From: Ottelia alismoides
Lineage: Eukaryota; Streptophyta; Magnoliopsida; Alismatales; Hydrocharitaceae
Direction of reading: 5' to 3'
Assembly (NCBI GenBank): GCA_037367405.1
Contig: JAZKJV010002327.1
Location: 1-64,000, forward strand
DNA length: 64,000 nucleotides
Each line of letters begins with the position of its first letter. Positions within the stretch are counted from its first letter, which is position 1. Below the pieces are notes generated by a model. That model ran no database searches, was not told the origin of the DNA, and saw only the letters and a list, made by a program, of their open reading frames with translations. Both the position numbers and the translations under genes were made by a program. Shown piece by piece: positions 21,758-33,005 of the stretch.

Positions 21758-23640
21758 CTTTGCTAGTCCCTAGCAAATACTTATGCAATAAGTACAAAAA
21801 GAACAAAGAATAAGAAGAAAAGAAAAAGTAAAAATAATGAATTTAAAGAATAAATTGGGTTGATCATGATTATTAAACTCATCTGTACAAAATCAAAGTT
21901 TGGAGCTCAAGTTAGACCTTGGTGTGAGAATGTGTGTGGAACCTAGTCGGAAACCAAATTTAAAACACAACAGCCTTCGAGAGTCACAGAACTTGGTTCA
22001 AATCACCTCAATAACCAGGTCAGAACTAGCCTACTCCATACACAAACCCTTATGACTATGAAGCTGACTTGTACGATGTAAGTGATGGTGGCTCTCCCCA
22101 ACTGAAATGACAAAGGAACTGACTTCTCCAGAATGACAACCCAATGATTCCCTAATCCAGCCCTCTACCGTCAAGGAGCGGGGTATTCCCTTCTAAGTTC
22201 AAGTGGCATCCGACTCAAGAGGAGGGGGGGTAGAGAAAAGAATGGACGATAGCCAGTGTAGCTACCTATCCTAGGATGCAAGACCAGTGTAGTCAAGTCA
22301 TCCAGCTGCAGGCTCACATGGTGTAACTTTGATGCTCAAGCTTGCTTATTTTCTATACAACATATGTACATACTCCGGCAGGCACTTTTATTTTTATTTA
22401 CAAGCCTGTCCACTTTTTTGGAGTTTTTCTTTTTTTTTTTTTTCAACATACTATGTACAGCAGCATTTACATAAGGACTTTTTCCTCTTGAGCCAGAAGA
22501 CTATCCCTCTTTTGAAGCTTTATTGCAACCCACACTCTCCTGTCATTAGACATCATTGAAACTGGACCAGGTTGGGGTGCACTTCCCTCCCTAGACGAGG
22601 ACGAATGTTTCCACCCGTGTGCGTCTCAGACTGGCAAATCCAACCCCCTCACCACTCCAACTGAGTTGAGCCAAGTGAAAGGTGCAAGTGTCCAAGTTAG
22701 GTCAGGCCGACAAGAGTCATGCGTGTGTTTCGAAAAGTTCTAGTTAGTCCACTGAGGTGACTTGAACCCAGCCCTGCTTTCTCAAAGAATTAAGTCTGAA
22801 TAGACCTGAAGTACCTTAAACCTAGTTCCCATAAGGTTCCAGTGTAGTTAGGTGCAGTAAGGTCCAACCAAGCTCCAATCTTCGACTTTATTGGACTAGT
22901 TCAATCATCAAGCTCAATCAAAGAATATGAATGCTATGCAAATGCTATTTACAAATATGCAAAGAATAATGCAATTTCAAAGAATTTTGAGAACAAAGAG
23001 GAGAGTTTTTACACAAAGAATTTTTACGAATAAAATAATTTGGTTACTCAAAATAGACAATATGTACAACTATTTACACGGGCGTGCCGCTTTATTTTAA
23101 TGATTTTTAAAGAATTTAGAATTTAGTTTTTATTTACAGGTATATATATACATTTATTAAAGAATATAGTATTTTAGTTATTATATGTGACTATTCCTCA
23201 AACTTATTTGACACATATTTTTCAAATAATTTTTGAAAACTATAGTCCAAAATATTTTTTACAAACATTTTTACAAACATGTTCATACATTTGAAAATCA
23301 TTTTGCAAAGGTTTTTCAAAACAGTATATATAGATTTTCAAAATATTTTTGCAACCATTTTTCAAACCATTTGCAAATCATTTTTCAAACATTTTATTTC
23401 ACACAAAGAAAATAAATCTTTACAAATCACACATTTTTACAAAGGTTGAAAACATGTAACAAAATATTTTCAAAATAGTTTTCAATAAATGTTCATAAAG
23501 ATTTTCAAACTATTTTTCAAACATTTTGCAAAAAACGTTTTCACCTGATTTATTAATCAGTATATACAAAAGAATTTGAGGAACAACCACATCTTTTTAT
23601 TAAGAATTCTTAATGAATTTTAAAGAATTATTAGCCATAT
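21758..23640 (-). other. 3' non-coding region of element B
   Basis: No credible gene. 21758-22930 is homologous in reverse to 51330-52445 of D (for example GGCTCAACTCAGTTGGAGTGG). It holds the paired CCAGTGTAG motif at 22253-22261 and 22284-22292. 22930-23640 is AT-rich with many TTTTCAAA/TTTGAAAA phrases, matching 50560-51330 of D. Confidence 0.6.
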
Positions 23641-24180
23641 TATTAAGAGAATACGAAAGTACGAGTTATGGCTAAAGTATATACACAGTATATACGACCC
23701 CCCTATACTTAGCTTGAGCTATGTCCTCATAGATCGAAAAGAAAAGAGAAGACATAACTCACACTGAGTATAGACAAGTCTAAAGAATATATGAATAAGA
23801 GACAAAGGAAATAGAAGTTGACCGTCCCCCCTATACTTAGGATCAAGTAATCCTAAGTATAGCAGACTGTACGCAAAGCAGGGAGGGTCAAGGGTGCACC
23901 CCCCCTATACTTAGGACAAAGTACGTCCTAAGTACAAAGGGGTGACACCTTTTATTGAGATACAGAAGATAGAAAAGGAAAAGAAGAAAAGAAGAAAAGA
24001 AGAAAAGATAGATACCGATTGATGAAAAGTGCGTGAGGAATATACACATCACTCCCCCTATACTTAGGGTGAGATATCCCTAAGTATAGGAAAGAAATAG
24101 GAGTGACGAAAAATGTGCAAGGAAAGAACAACTCAGTGTGTGCCCCCCTACACTTAGGACAAGGTACGTCCTAAGTGTAG
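23641..24180 (-). repeat. Stem-loop/polypurine array of element B (five units) with terminal module
   Basis: In plus reading: CGAAAGTACGAGTTATGGC, then the GTATATAC/GTATATAC hairpin, then five units beginning CCCCCCTA. 23698-23772: long imperfect stem. 23825-23862: CTATACTTAGGAT/ATCCTAAGTATAG. 23899-23934: TACTTAGGAC/GTCCTAAGTA. 24054-24089: TATACTTAGGG/CCCTAAGTATA. 24143-24180: CTACACTTAGGAC/GTCCTAAGTGTAG. In the last the usual TAT-ATA at the stem base is TAC-GTA on the other side, a compensatory change. Spacers contain purine runs (AAGAAAAGAAG). Confidence 0.85.
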
Positions 24181-24640
24181 ACACAAAGATGTGGCGATAG
24201 ATCTGGGGTACACATAACATACGGGAGAAAGAAGGAATAGACAAAACACATATATACAACTGGTGGAGAACGAGTGAAGTACAGGACGGTGTCTGGTAAG
24301 CGACTACCGGACTATCGTCGTCGTCTCCCTGTGAGAACGAGGACGCAACCAGAAGTTGAAAAGACACCCTGATATACAGTCAAGTGGGTGTCAGCTACTG
24401 GGGACAGTCAGATCAGAAAGTAAAGATATCCGGTCCGGTAGCATGAAGCAGGTGAACGGCTCATATGGTCATCATTGGAGAATATAGCCGATACCGTAGG
24501 ACCGGGAGGAAGAAAGAGCAGTACAAATTCCTCCGGTCAATCAGAGTCTCAGATAGATATGAAATAAAGCATATGAGACTGTGTGATGTACGGTGGTGAT
24601 ATAATCTGAAAGTCATAAGAATACACCGAACAACACAATA
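24181..24640 (-). other. Structured-looking non-coding stretch of element B
   Basis: No gene seen. It has several inverted repeats, such as GACCGGGAGGAA / TTCCTCCGGTC (24500-24538). It leads into the tandem array and may be a diverged part of it. Confidence 0.4.
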
Positions 24641-24644
24641 TATG

Positions 24645-25790
24645 GCTCACTCTTGCGAGGGTCATCAAGGTGAGCGGAATTAGAGAATAATCAGAAGACT
24701 TGGCTCCGTGCTCCAACAGAGAGGAGACACAACCAGGGAGAAATCCGAGTACATAAGTCAGAAGACCCGGCTTCGTGCTCCCCCAACTGGGAGACACCAG
24801 AAATGAAGCCGTGTACCTAGAAGATGATGTACTCTCCCGCAGATAACCCTCGGGGAGTAGTACATACTAGGCAATGAATAATCAGAACAGAAGCTCACCC
24901 TTCCGAGGGTCATCAAGGTGAGCGGGCTCAAAGGAGCCTGATCCATCAGACGGATCATAGAAATGGTCTTGGTAGGCGACAGATCGGCTACCAGCAGAAG
25001 AGACCGTCAAATCAAGAAAGTGTGGCAGCGTCCCGCAAATAACCCTCGGGGAGCGGGCTGCCAACTAGTCATGGGAATAGCAGATATCAGAAGCTCAGCC
25101 TTGCGAGGACCGTCAAGGCAAGCATACTCAAAGGAGTCCAATCAGATGGGTCCCATGATCCGCAGATCGGATAAGCAACTCAAGATGGGACCAAAATCAT
25201 GCAGCAGACGATTCGGTTCCGTGCTCCGCAGATCGGAGACACAGTCAGCAGTGGGAACCGAGCGTAAAGAGAGTGTCGCAATCTCTCGCAGATAGTCCTC
25301 GGAGAGTGGTGCAATCTAGGCAAGGAATAGTCAGAGAGTGCCTCTACCTTGCGAGGGTCGTCAAGGAGAGAGAAGAGCTCAAAGGAACTATATCCCGCAG
25401 ATGGATCCATAGAGAATCTGGTCTCGGTAGACGACAGATCGGCTACCCGCAGAAGAGATCAACAAATCTAGAAATATGTCATAGTCTCCCGCAGATAACC
25501 CTCGGAGAGCTATGAACTATGCATGGAATAATCAGAAAAGTGGAGCTCTGCCTTGCGAGGACCGTCAAGGAGAGCGGACTCAGATGAGTCAAATACATTG
25601 GCTTCGTGTACCAACAGGTCAGGTACACAATCACAGGGGGAGGCCAATCAAACATATCGTACGACTCGGTTTCGGGTCCCATCACAATGGCGACCCAAGT
25701 AGTGTATGAAACCGCAGTCCTAGAAATTGTCGCATTTTCCCGCAGATAGTCCTCGGGGGCAAATGCGAACTAGATCAATGAAGGTCACGA
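24645..25790 (-). repeat. Tandem array of five stem-loop units in element B
   Basis: Five degenerate units of about 200-250 bp start near 24645, 24893, 25093, 25342 and 25545. Each opens with a hairpin around CGAGGRYCRTCAAGG with varying arms (GCTCAC/GTGAGC, GCTCACC/GGTGAGC, GCCTTG/CAAGGC, CTCT/AGAG, GCTCT/AGAGC). Each closes with a hairpin around CCCGCAGATARYCCTCGG whose arms are unrelated between units yet complementary. These are ATGTACT/AGTAGTACAT (24827-24865), TGGCAGC/GCTGCCA (25023-25063), TCTC-type (25277-25312), TCATAG/CTATGA (25479-25515) and TCGCATTT/AAATGCGA (25730-25768). Further nested stems lie between. It occupies the place of gag-pol in D. Confidence 0.8.
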
Positions 25791-27240
25791 GAATGCTGGC
25801 ATAAAATTTCAGGTCCTCGAAATACTATGAATCTATCAACCAACAGGAGGGCATAAGATCAGGGGAGGGAGAAAATCATCAGGCCAATCACAAAACATCC
25901 CTCAGGTCAATCCAGTAAGCTGAGATGGCACGAAAAGTAGTCAAGAATTCTCTAAGTGCCATGGTGGATCAAAGAGTCAGGAGATCAAGGACGACTTAAT
26001 CAGGAAGATGAGAGATCATGTAGGATCCGCACACACTTATCAAGAAATCCAAAGTAGAATAATCCGTTAATCCTCAAAGATCAAGATGGGTGGAACCTCA
26101 AATAGATAGATCAATCAATGCTCATGATATCATCATCAACTCATCGCAGCACATCACATCCTTAATCCGGTGTGCGAGAACTAAAATTCCTCAATAATGC
26201 ATCACACCTATGCTCTATGCATCAGCAAAAATCCTCAAGAAATCCATATGCATGTATCAAAGACAAATCCACCAGATCGATCTCAGCAGCCTCAACATCA
26301 TGGGCCCGGCTTACACAAATAATCTTGTATAAATAATCCTCGATGCGGGCCTCATCAATATGCACAACATTCCCGAGTAAAGGGAGAGGTGATACGGGGT
26401 ACACGAGGAGGATGGGTAAGAAGGGTACACAATGGAGTGGAGAAGATGATTGAGCGGGCGTGCCAATATCATGGGTGGTAGAAAGGTGATACAGAGGGAA
26501 CGAGGAGGGCGGGTGATAAGATCGGTACATAGACAAATTAGGTGTTCCACACAAGGCGGGAACACCGTCAAAATTGCGGTCCGAAGAGGTCTCTCCTCGA
26601 ATCCAGAGAAGATGGTACGATGGATACATAGAAGATGGTGAAGAATGCGGGAAACAAAGGACTTGGCGAAGAATGATTGAGCTCAAGCGCCAATATCATG
26701 ACTCGATGCAAAATGAAGAGGTCTATTTATAAGAGAGATAGAGAGACTCAAAGATGAAAAATGCATGACTCACACGGACGGGACCGATGACTCTAATAAT
26801 GAATGCAAAACACAACGAACTCCAAGTCACAATCAATACACAAGGCAAACGCTCAATTCACCTACTCGACACAGTGAAGACTGTCAGATGACGGTCATTT
26901 ATCTTTTTGGTTTTAGAGTTAGGTGAGAAGCACAAAGTTGTACAAACACTTAGGAGGCTTGATAGGATTTGGGCTCTACTCCTTAGCGTGTACGTGAGCA
27001 CTTAAAACGCATACAATGAGGGGGTTGCTCTCCCCAAGACAAGGAATCCATTACGTTTTATTTTTAAGTTTAATAGAGTTAGCAGTCCCGATTTTTATTT
27101 AAGTTATCACTTTTTTTGGGTATTTTCAATGCACGTGCCTATCGAGGTTCCAATTTCCATTAAGCATCCTAGGTTGGCAAAAACAGAGGGAGAAGATCGG
27201 AAAAGCCATGCAAGTCGGAAATCAATGATGCATGCTAAGT
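25791..27240 (-). other. Internal region of B between tandem array and leader; no supported gene
   Basis: The longest minus-strand frame (26222-26686, 154 codons) has no motif I recognise and an unusual Pro/Ser/His/Tyr-rich composition, so I do not call it a gene. GGGGTTGCTCTCCCC (about 27010) is the reverse of the leader phrase seen in A. The remainder is unassigned. Confidence 0.4.
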
Positions 27241-28095
27241 AAGAAGACTTACAGTGCTTCCCAGCTCTCTCCATGCGGGATGCATAACGGAATTGAAACC
27301 TATGCTATATGCAAATGCAAGCCGAAGAAATCGCCCTAGGATAGTAACTGCTATTATCGTGAAGCACTACAAGCCAGTCGCTTATCCTTAACCTAAGAGT
27401 CCGGTCTTGGCTCACCCCTCCTCTTCTCGACACGCTCGAGTTCAGGAGTAGCGCTTGATGGGGCTTGCTCACGGCACAGTGGTTAAGAGATAAATGAACC
27501 AACGGTTTAGATTTGACTAAGTCCAAAACGCACTATAGGTACATGCAAATATATTTAGGGTGTTTGGACCTAATCTATCGACAAGCAACTCCTAAGCTAG
27601 GGCTCATTCACACAAAATAATAAAAATAAAATAAAAACGAGAAAGCGTCAAAACCGTCGAGGCCCCCAAGGGAACAATCCCTCGGGCAATGGACCTCGGG
27701 AGTCGGAGTGCACCTGTGAGAGTCCTGTATTATTACAAAATTCTGAGTGTCACTCTCTCACATGAATATACATAATAAGATAAAGGAAATGAAATTCATG
27801 AAATAGAGACTGTCTTCAAAAATTCTCCTTCATCTGCTATCGATGCTCTCTCCTGTTGGCTTGGCATAGAAGAGCCAACACCGCCTCGCTTGGGTGCATA
27901 GGGCCTCCTAGGAGGTCCTCCTTCGCTTAGCGGTCCCTCGCATCAAAGACAAAAGAAAGAGATGGTCAGAGCAGTCAATCAATAATATCAAATAAAAATA
28001 AAATAAAAATCACACAGATAAACAAATGAAGGACATGAACAAAGAATCAAATAAATGAACAAATAACCACACAAAATCATACAAAATCCGTTGCC
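27241..28095 (-). other. Leader of element B
   Basis: Homologous in reverse to the D leader: CTCTTCTCGACACGCTCGAG matches D near 41790-41815. A minus-strand CACTGTAAGTCTT with GTAAGT at 27247-27252 sits after CATGGAGAGAGCTGGGAAG, as in D. No credible gene. Confidence 0.6.
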
Positions 28096-28113
28096 TCCCC
28101 GGCAACGGCGCCA
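28096..28113 (-). other. Primer-binding site of element B (tRNA-Asp)
   Basis: Minus-strand TGGCGCCGTTGCCGGGGA, two bases from the LTR. It matches the complement of the plant tRNA-Asp 3' end over 18 bases. It overlaps a hairpin, CCGTTGCC/GGCAACGG (28088-28108). Confidence 0.9.
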
Positions 28114-28115
28114 TT

Positions 28116-31100
28116 TGATGACCGGGAGTTTGCCGAGATCGTGTCTTTCCACAAGGCGGAGAGACAGTCGCTGAGTTGACCTCAGACAGACTCCCAAATC
28201 GATCAACAATTAACCCACAATAAATATATGCAATGAATAACAAAAATGTGGAGTTAAAATTTATTATAACTCTACATGTAAATGTGTATAGGTGTAAGTA
28301 CAGGTAGAGGTCGAACACTGGGAGGCGAAGGGAATGTATGTGAAGTGTAATTATTCAATCCTTTGTGCATGTCCTTTAATTGTTTTTGTGGGTTTTGGGT
28401 TTTTTATAATTTTTTTATTTCTTTTTCATATTTTTAGGGTTTTTCATTTTCTGGACTCAATATATAAATAAATATACCATATACAATTTTTTGGAATTTT
28501 TCAAAAACATTTTCTAATTTTTTTGTATTTTATAGATTAGACAGTACAAAAATGGCTCCTATTTCATCTTTAATAATCAGGAAAAATGCAAAAAATGCAA
28601 ACTAAAGTATGAGCGTGAACAAGCATGGCATAGAGCACATGTCCTAATTTTTGTGGATTTTTAGAAGCCATCTAGGTATTTTTAATAAGTAGATAAAGAG
28701 ACAAAAATAAAACAACCTGGCAGGGGTATTTTTGCAAATAAAATAAGTAACAGGGGCAACAGTGCAAAAATATAACAGGAATAAACATTTATTTAAATTT
28801 TTAGAACTATATTACAATATCCAAAAATCGCCAGGGTATACATGCAATTTTTCACGCGCCTCACGTGGGACTGCACGTGAGGCGCGGAAGGACCTGAATG
28901 TAATTTCAAGAAACTCAGGGTCCTTTCTGCAAAATTTACAATTTATTTATAACGTGCAAAAATATTTACAGAATTAAATAATAACTACAAAAAAGGCGGG
29001 GGCTGGATATGCAAATTACCCCCAAAAGGCGCTCGATTGAACGGCTGATATGCATGACTTGAACACGTGGCGCCTCCACGTTTGCCGATGACGCTTCGCC
29101 GATTGACGCCTGAGATTAGATCTCTCGCGAGATCTGACGGTGACTGCCTCGCCCCATCGGACGGCTCTGATCAAAACTGAGCCTTCGTCTTCATCCAACG
29201 GCGGAGAGGACGCGTGGAAGAACAGGGAAGAAGCTTCGCCGAGGCGAGCTTCCTTCGCCTGGATCTCGCTCCTCCGCCGGTCATCTTTGCTCCTGAAGGT
29301 CCCGTTCGCTTCCTGGAAGGTGTCTCTAGCTGCTGGAGGTCTTGAATCGGCCGGAGGTACCCTGGAGTGTCGCAACGAGCTCGGTGAAGAAATGGGGCTC
29401 CAGGTACCTCCGCCCGCTTGAAACTCGACTCCTGGTGTCTTTCTTCGCACCTAACCTGCACAGGAAGGTAGAGGGGCTCGAGGGCGTCTCCCTCGACCCG
29501 GGGTTTGAAGCTGACAGCACAGGGATGAAGGTGGGCGAAGAAGCTCCGGCGAAGGGTGGTGGAGGAGCTTCGATTCGCGGATTCAGAAGCGAATCCGGTT
29601 GGACAAGGTGGCTGGGATATGGAGAAGGCGTAGGGGAATGAAATGGCAGTGGAAGGTGGTCGGAGCACAGTCGGAAGCACAGTGAAAAGCTCGCCGGAGC
29701 GTAGCTCCGGCGAACTACGAATCGCCTAAATTACGCTAAACTACAGATCTAAATGTGAAATAAAATGCGAGAATGAAATGCATAAATGAAAAACTACCTA
29801 AAAATGATAAAAGCGCAGCTCTTATACCTGGGGGGCGCCAGGGAGCAGGACGGACGCCGGAGCTCCGCCGCGACAAAATTTCTTCCTCCTCCGGCCGATT
29901 CACGGTACTATGGAGCTCCTCCTGTCACAAGGGCTCATCTAGAACTGGATTCAAGGTATTTTGGGGGAAGTAAGTTGGCCAAATTCGGCCAAGGAGGAGG
30001 GGGAACTTATTTATAAACATGAGTATGTGCCCTTATTGACTGGTAAATAATAAGGAATCGGTGATATATACATTAGATCTAACATGGGGGCGTGTATGTA
30101 CAATGTACCATGAGCATTTCTTATGAAGGAAGCAAAGGCGATCGATGGACGGGGCGGCCGGGAAAAAGGGGAGAAGATGGGGGGTCTGACAGATCTGACG
30201 GGCTGGAGGCTGATTTATTTTTCAAACATAACGAGAGCCCTTATTGACCGGCCAATATTAAGAAATCCAAGCTATATACAAGGGAAACAAGCTATGGGCG
30301 TGTATAAGGGTTGCATTGGGAGCAATTTTTGTGAAGGGACCGATGTCATTGGAGCGACGGGTCGATTGGGAAAATTTGGAGAAAACGCCATGTCTGACAG
30401 ATTTGACGGGCTGCAGGCTGAGGGGACAGTTGACCGCGGTCAACATTGGCAGGGCTGTGATTGGTCCATGTCAGCCTGAATTTGACTCTTTATTTTAACC
30501 TAATAAATGAATTAATTAGATTTTGCTTATAAAATAGAAAATGTTTATAAATTAATGTAGTATTTATTTATGATTTTTATTTATTTTTTTGAAGTATTTT
30601 ATTACGGTTTTATTAAAATAATGTGTATATGTATGTATTTACATGTATTCTTGTGTATTTTATTTTTAGTTTATTTATTTTATTTTATTATTTTAGTTTC
30701 TTATTTTATAATTTTATAACTAATTTTTGTGAGTATACATGTATTTTTATTTAATTTTTATGAGTCTATTTACATTTTTAGATAAATAAGTATATGTATA
30801 TGTAAATATACTTATAGGTATTTTATCTGTATATTATATACATTTTATTTATTAAATGAACTTTATTAATTTTTATTATGGATTTGTATTTTTAATAAGA
30901 TATATATAATATGTACCTGATTACAAAAATATAAATGAATAAAGAATAAAAATCCCTTTTATTTATGTACATGAGGTAGTATAGGTATTTTGTCTATGTA
31001 TTACATATAGACTTATTTTTATTTTACAAATTCTTTTTGGGTTTCCTTTTAATGTTAATATGCACATGATTTATATACATTATTTACAAGATTCTAGAAA

Positions 31101-31788
31101 TATAAATTTATAAAAATAATAAATAGTAAATAAAATGAATATTTTAATCAGGTATTATGTACAAGAAGGGCCAAAAACCTAACTTCCACAGATGGACTCC
31201 AAAAATTATGAAACCAATTTTATAAAATAGTTTATGAAATGCTATATACAATTAAAGGTGAGTTTGGGTGATTTGGAGTTTTTATTTGTAAGATATGGGT
31301 CTGTGAAGTTGAGATTTTTGCTTTTTATTTTGTGTATAAAATGTACACTGTATATTATTTTCACATAAACTCAATTTTGTATTTTTATTTACATTATTAT
31401 CTACAACTTTCATGTACAAAAGATTTTAATTTGATGAATAAATAATTCTGTACAAAATAGGTGTCAAAAATGCATAAATGAATGAATAAATAAATGAGGT
31501 ATTTATTGTATTATTGGCCCTTAACTCCCCCTACTTTATTCCTTGTCGACCAATTCCATTCTGGACTTGGTCTCGGGGTTAGGGTCATAAAATATTTGCA
31601 ATATTTTATTCCTTTTTCTTTTCTTCTCTTTATTCTATAATTTTGGCATTTAAAAACCTTATTTAATGTACAATAAATACAAGAAACAATGGATGCTATT
31701 ATATACAAATTAATGCTATTTACATGCATTTGCTGGGGTTTTTAAGGCCAAAATGATAGAATAAAGGTGATGAAATGGAGATTCATCA
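28116..31788 (-). repeat. 5' LTR of element B
   Basis: Same length as 18070-21742 (3673 bp) and nearly identical. Differences noticed include 29180 (A for G), 29363 (G for A), 29463 (G for A), 29834 (G for C), 29942 (A for G), 30841 (C for T) and 31450 (G for T). It carries the same TATA box, W-box palindrome and CACGTG inverted repeat. Confidence 0.95.
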
Positions 31789-31793
31789 TTCTC
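31789..31793 (-). repeat. Target-site duplication TTCTC of element B, right copy
   Basis: Identical to 18065-18069; after it the copia LTR resumes. Confidence 0.95.
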
Positions 31794-31956
31794 TCACCTA
31801 TTCCTACTTGAAATAGGAAGCACAACTCCTACTTCCAACGTGCATGGGACATGCAAGAGGTTGCAACCAACCTCCCAATTCTGGAATGTGCCTCTCAAAT
31901 CTCTTGGGGCATTTTTCATAACAGGCCCCAAGTATTGAGATTGGATATACTCAACA
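31794..31956 (-). repeat. Copia 3' LTR, proximal part (U3 start)
   Basis: Ends in plus reading ...GGATATACTCAACA, the reverse of TGTTGAGTATATCC. It is followed at once by the reverse polypurine tract CCTCCCCCTTTGG. With 17491-18069 it makes one LTR of about 740 bp with TGTTG...CAACA ends. Confidence 0.75.
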
Positions 31957-32987
31957 ACCTCCCCCTTTGGTCCCAAAGAGGAGATGTCGCTAGGAAGATG
32001 ATCACCGAGAGGTGACACTGCTCAGCTCTATCCAGAACTGCAACTTGTCATGAGTCACAGCCTTCGTCAGCATATCTGATGGATTTTCATCTGTGTGGAC
32101 CTTCTTCAGAATGAGATGCTTCTTGTCAATAGCATCTCTCACCTAATGATATTGCACGTCTATTTGCCTTATGCAAGCATGGTGCATCGTGCTCTTGCTT
32201 AGAACTATGGCACTCTGGCTTTCACAGAAAATAATCAACCCATTGTCTTCGCATCCAAATTCACCAAGAAATAACTATAACCACAACACTTCTTTCCTTG
32301 CTTCTGTTGCTGCAATGTACTCGGCTTCAGTCATTGAAAGTGTAATGCATTTCTGCAACTTGGACTGTCATGAAATCGCTCCCCCTGCAAAGGTGAAAAT
32401 ATGTCGGGATGTCGATTCCTCTGATCTATATCTCTTGCCATGTAAGCATCTGTGTATCCATGGAGTTTGGGATCTGACCTCCCAATCATCAGACACATAC
32501 TTGAGGTCCCTCTCAAGTATATCAAATTCCACTTCGCTGCTTCTCAGTTATCCTTCCATGGATTCGACATGGATCTGCTAACAATGCCCACAACATGAGA
32601 AATGTTGGATCTTGTGCAAACCATGGCGTACAAAAGGTACCAATTAGGGGGTAGTAAGAAATCTTGGTCATCTCAGCTTTCTCCTCAAAGGTAGATGGAT
32701 ATGTATCCTTCGTAAACTTGAAATGAGGGTCAAGGGGCATGTTGACAGGAATCACATTCTTCATATTTAACCACTCCAGAATGCATTCAACATACTTCTC
32801 TTACGACAACCACAATATGTTCTTCTTCATGTCGTGAGTGATCTGCATCCCAAGCATGTTGCTTGCCTCGCCCAAATCCTTCATCTCAAATTCCCCGGAG
32901 AGTTTCCTTTTGAGCTTTGCAATCAACCCGAGATCATGACCAATTATCAGCATGTTATCCACATATATCAACAAGATAGTGATCATC
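31957..32987 (-). pseudogene. Ty1/copia reverse transcriptase C-terminus and RNase H (broken)
   Basis: Minus strand. 32801-32986 encodes ILLIYVDNMLIIGHD, the copia catalytic motif (normally YVDDM; the second Asp is Asn here), then KLSGEFEMKDLGEASNMLGM. A TAA stands where the family has a Gln before EKYVE. 32522-32764 continues NMKNVIPVNMPLD...ISYYPLIG. RNase H follows (32331-32525) with YLRGTSSMCL and GYTDAYMARDID, and ends with VTHDKLQFWIELSSV near 32015-32055. Multiple stops and frameshifts. The 5' half lies at 63453-64000, across element C. Confidence 0.8.
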
Positions 32988-33005
32988 TGATGGATCCAGA
33001 AAAGC
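32988..33005 (-). repeat. Partial duplication of the element C LTR end
   Basis: TGATGGATCCAGAAAAGC directly precedes the similar LTR start TAACGGATCCGGAAAAGC at 33006. It looks like an 18-bp tandem duplication at the LTR edge and obscures the target site. Confidence 0.55.

Larger units (their letters stand above)
18070..31788 (-). mobile_element. Element B: young non-autonomous Athila-like LTR element with no coding region
   Basis: Two 3673-bp LTRs of identical length, differing at only about eight positions that I noticed, flank a 6373-bp interior, with a perfect TTCTC duplication. The primer site (reverse of TCCCCGGCAACGGCGCCA) is beside the right LTR and the polypurine tract beside the left, so the element is on the minus strand. 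LTR and internal ends resemble element D. Between leader and 3' region, where D has gag-pol, B carries a tandem array of stem-loops and no long ORF with known domains. I infer it is a LARD-like element mobilised in trans by a D-type relative. Confidence 0.92.

Noticed and set aside
22930..23640. Satellite DNA in the AT-rich TTTTCAAA tract
   Set aside because: Phrases recur without a regular period, and the tract has a colinear homologue in element D.
24645..25790. CRISPR-like array
   Set aside because: Units are long, degenerate and structured, with no short identical repeats and unique spacers; plant retroelement context.
26222..26686. 154-codon minus-strand frame in element B
   Set aside because: No recognisable domain, odd composition, no comparator; could be chance in a stem-loop-rich region.
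28096..28113. Fragment of a tRNA-Asp gene
   Set aside because: Only the 18-base complement of the tRNA 3' end is present, in the right place for a primer site; no cloverleaf.
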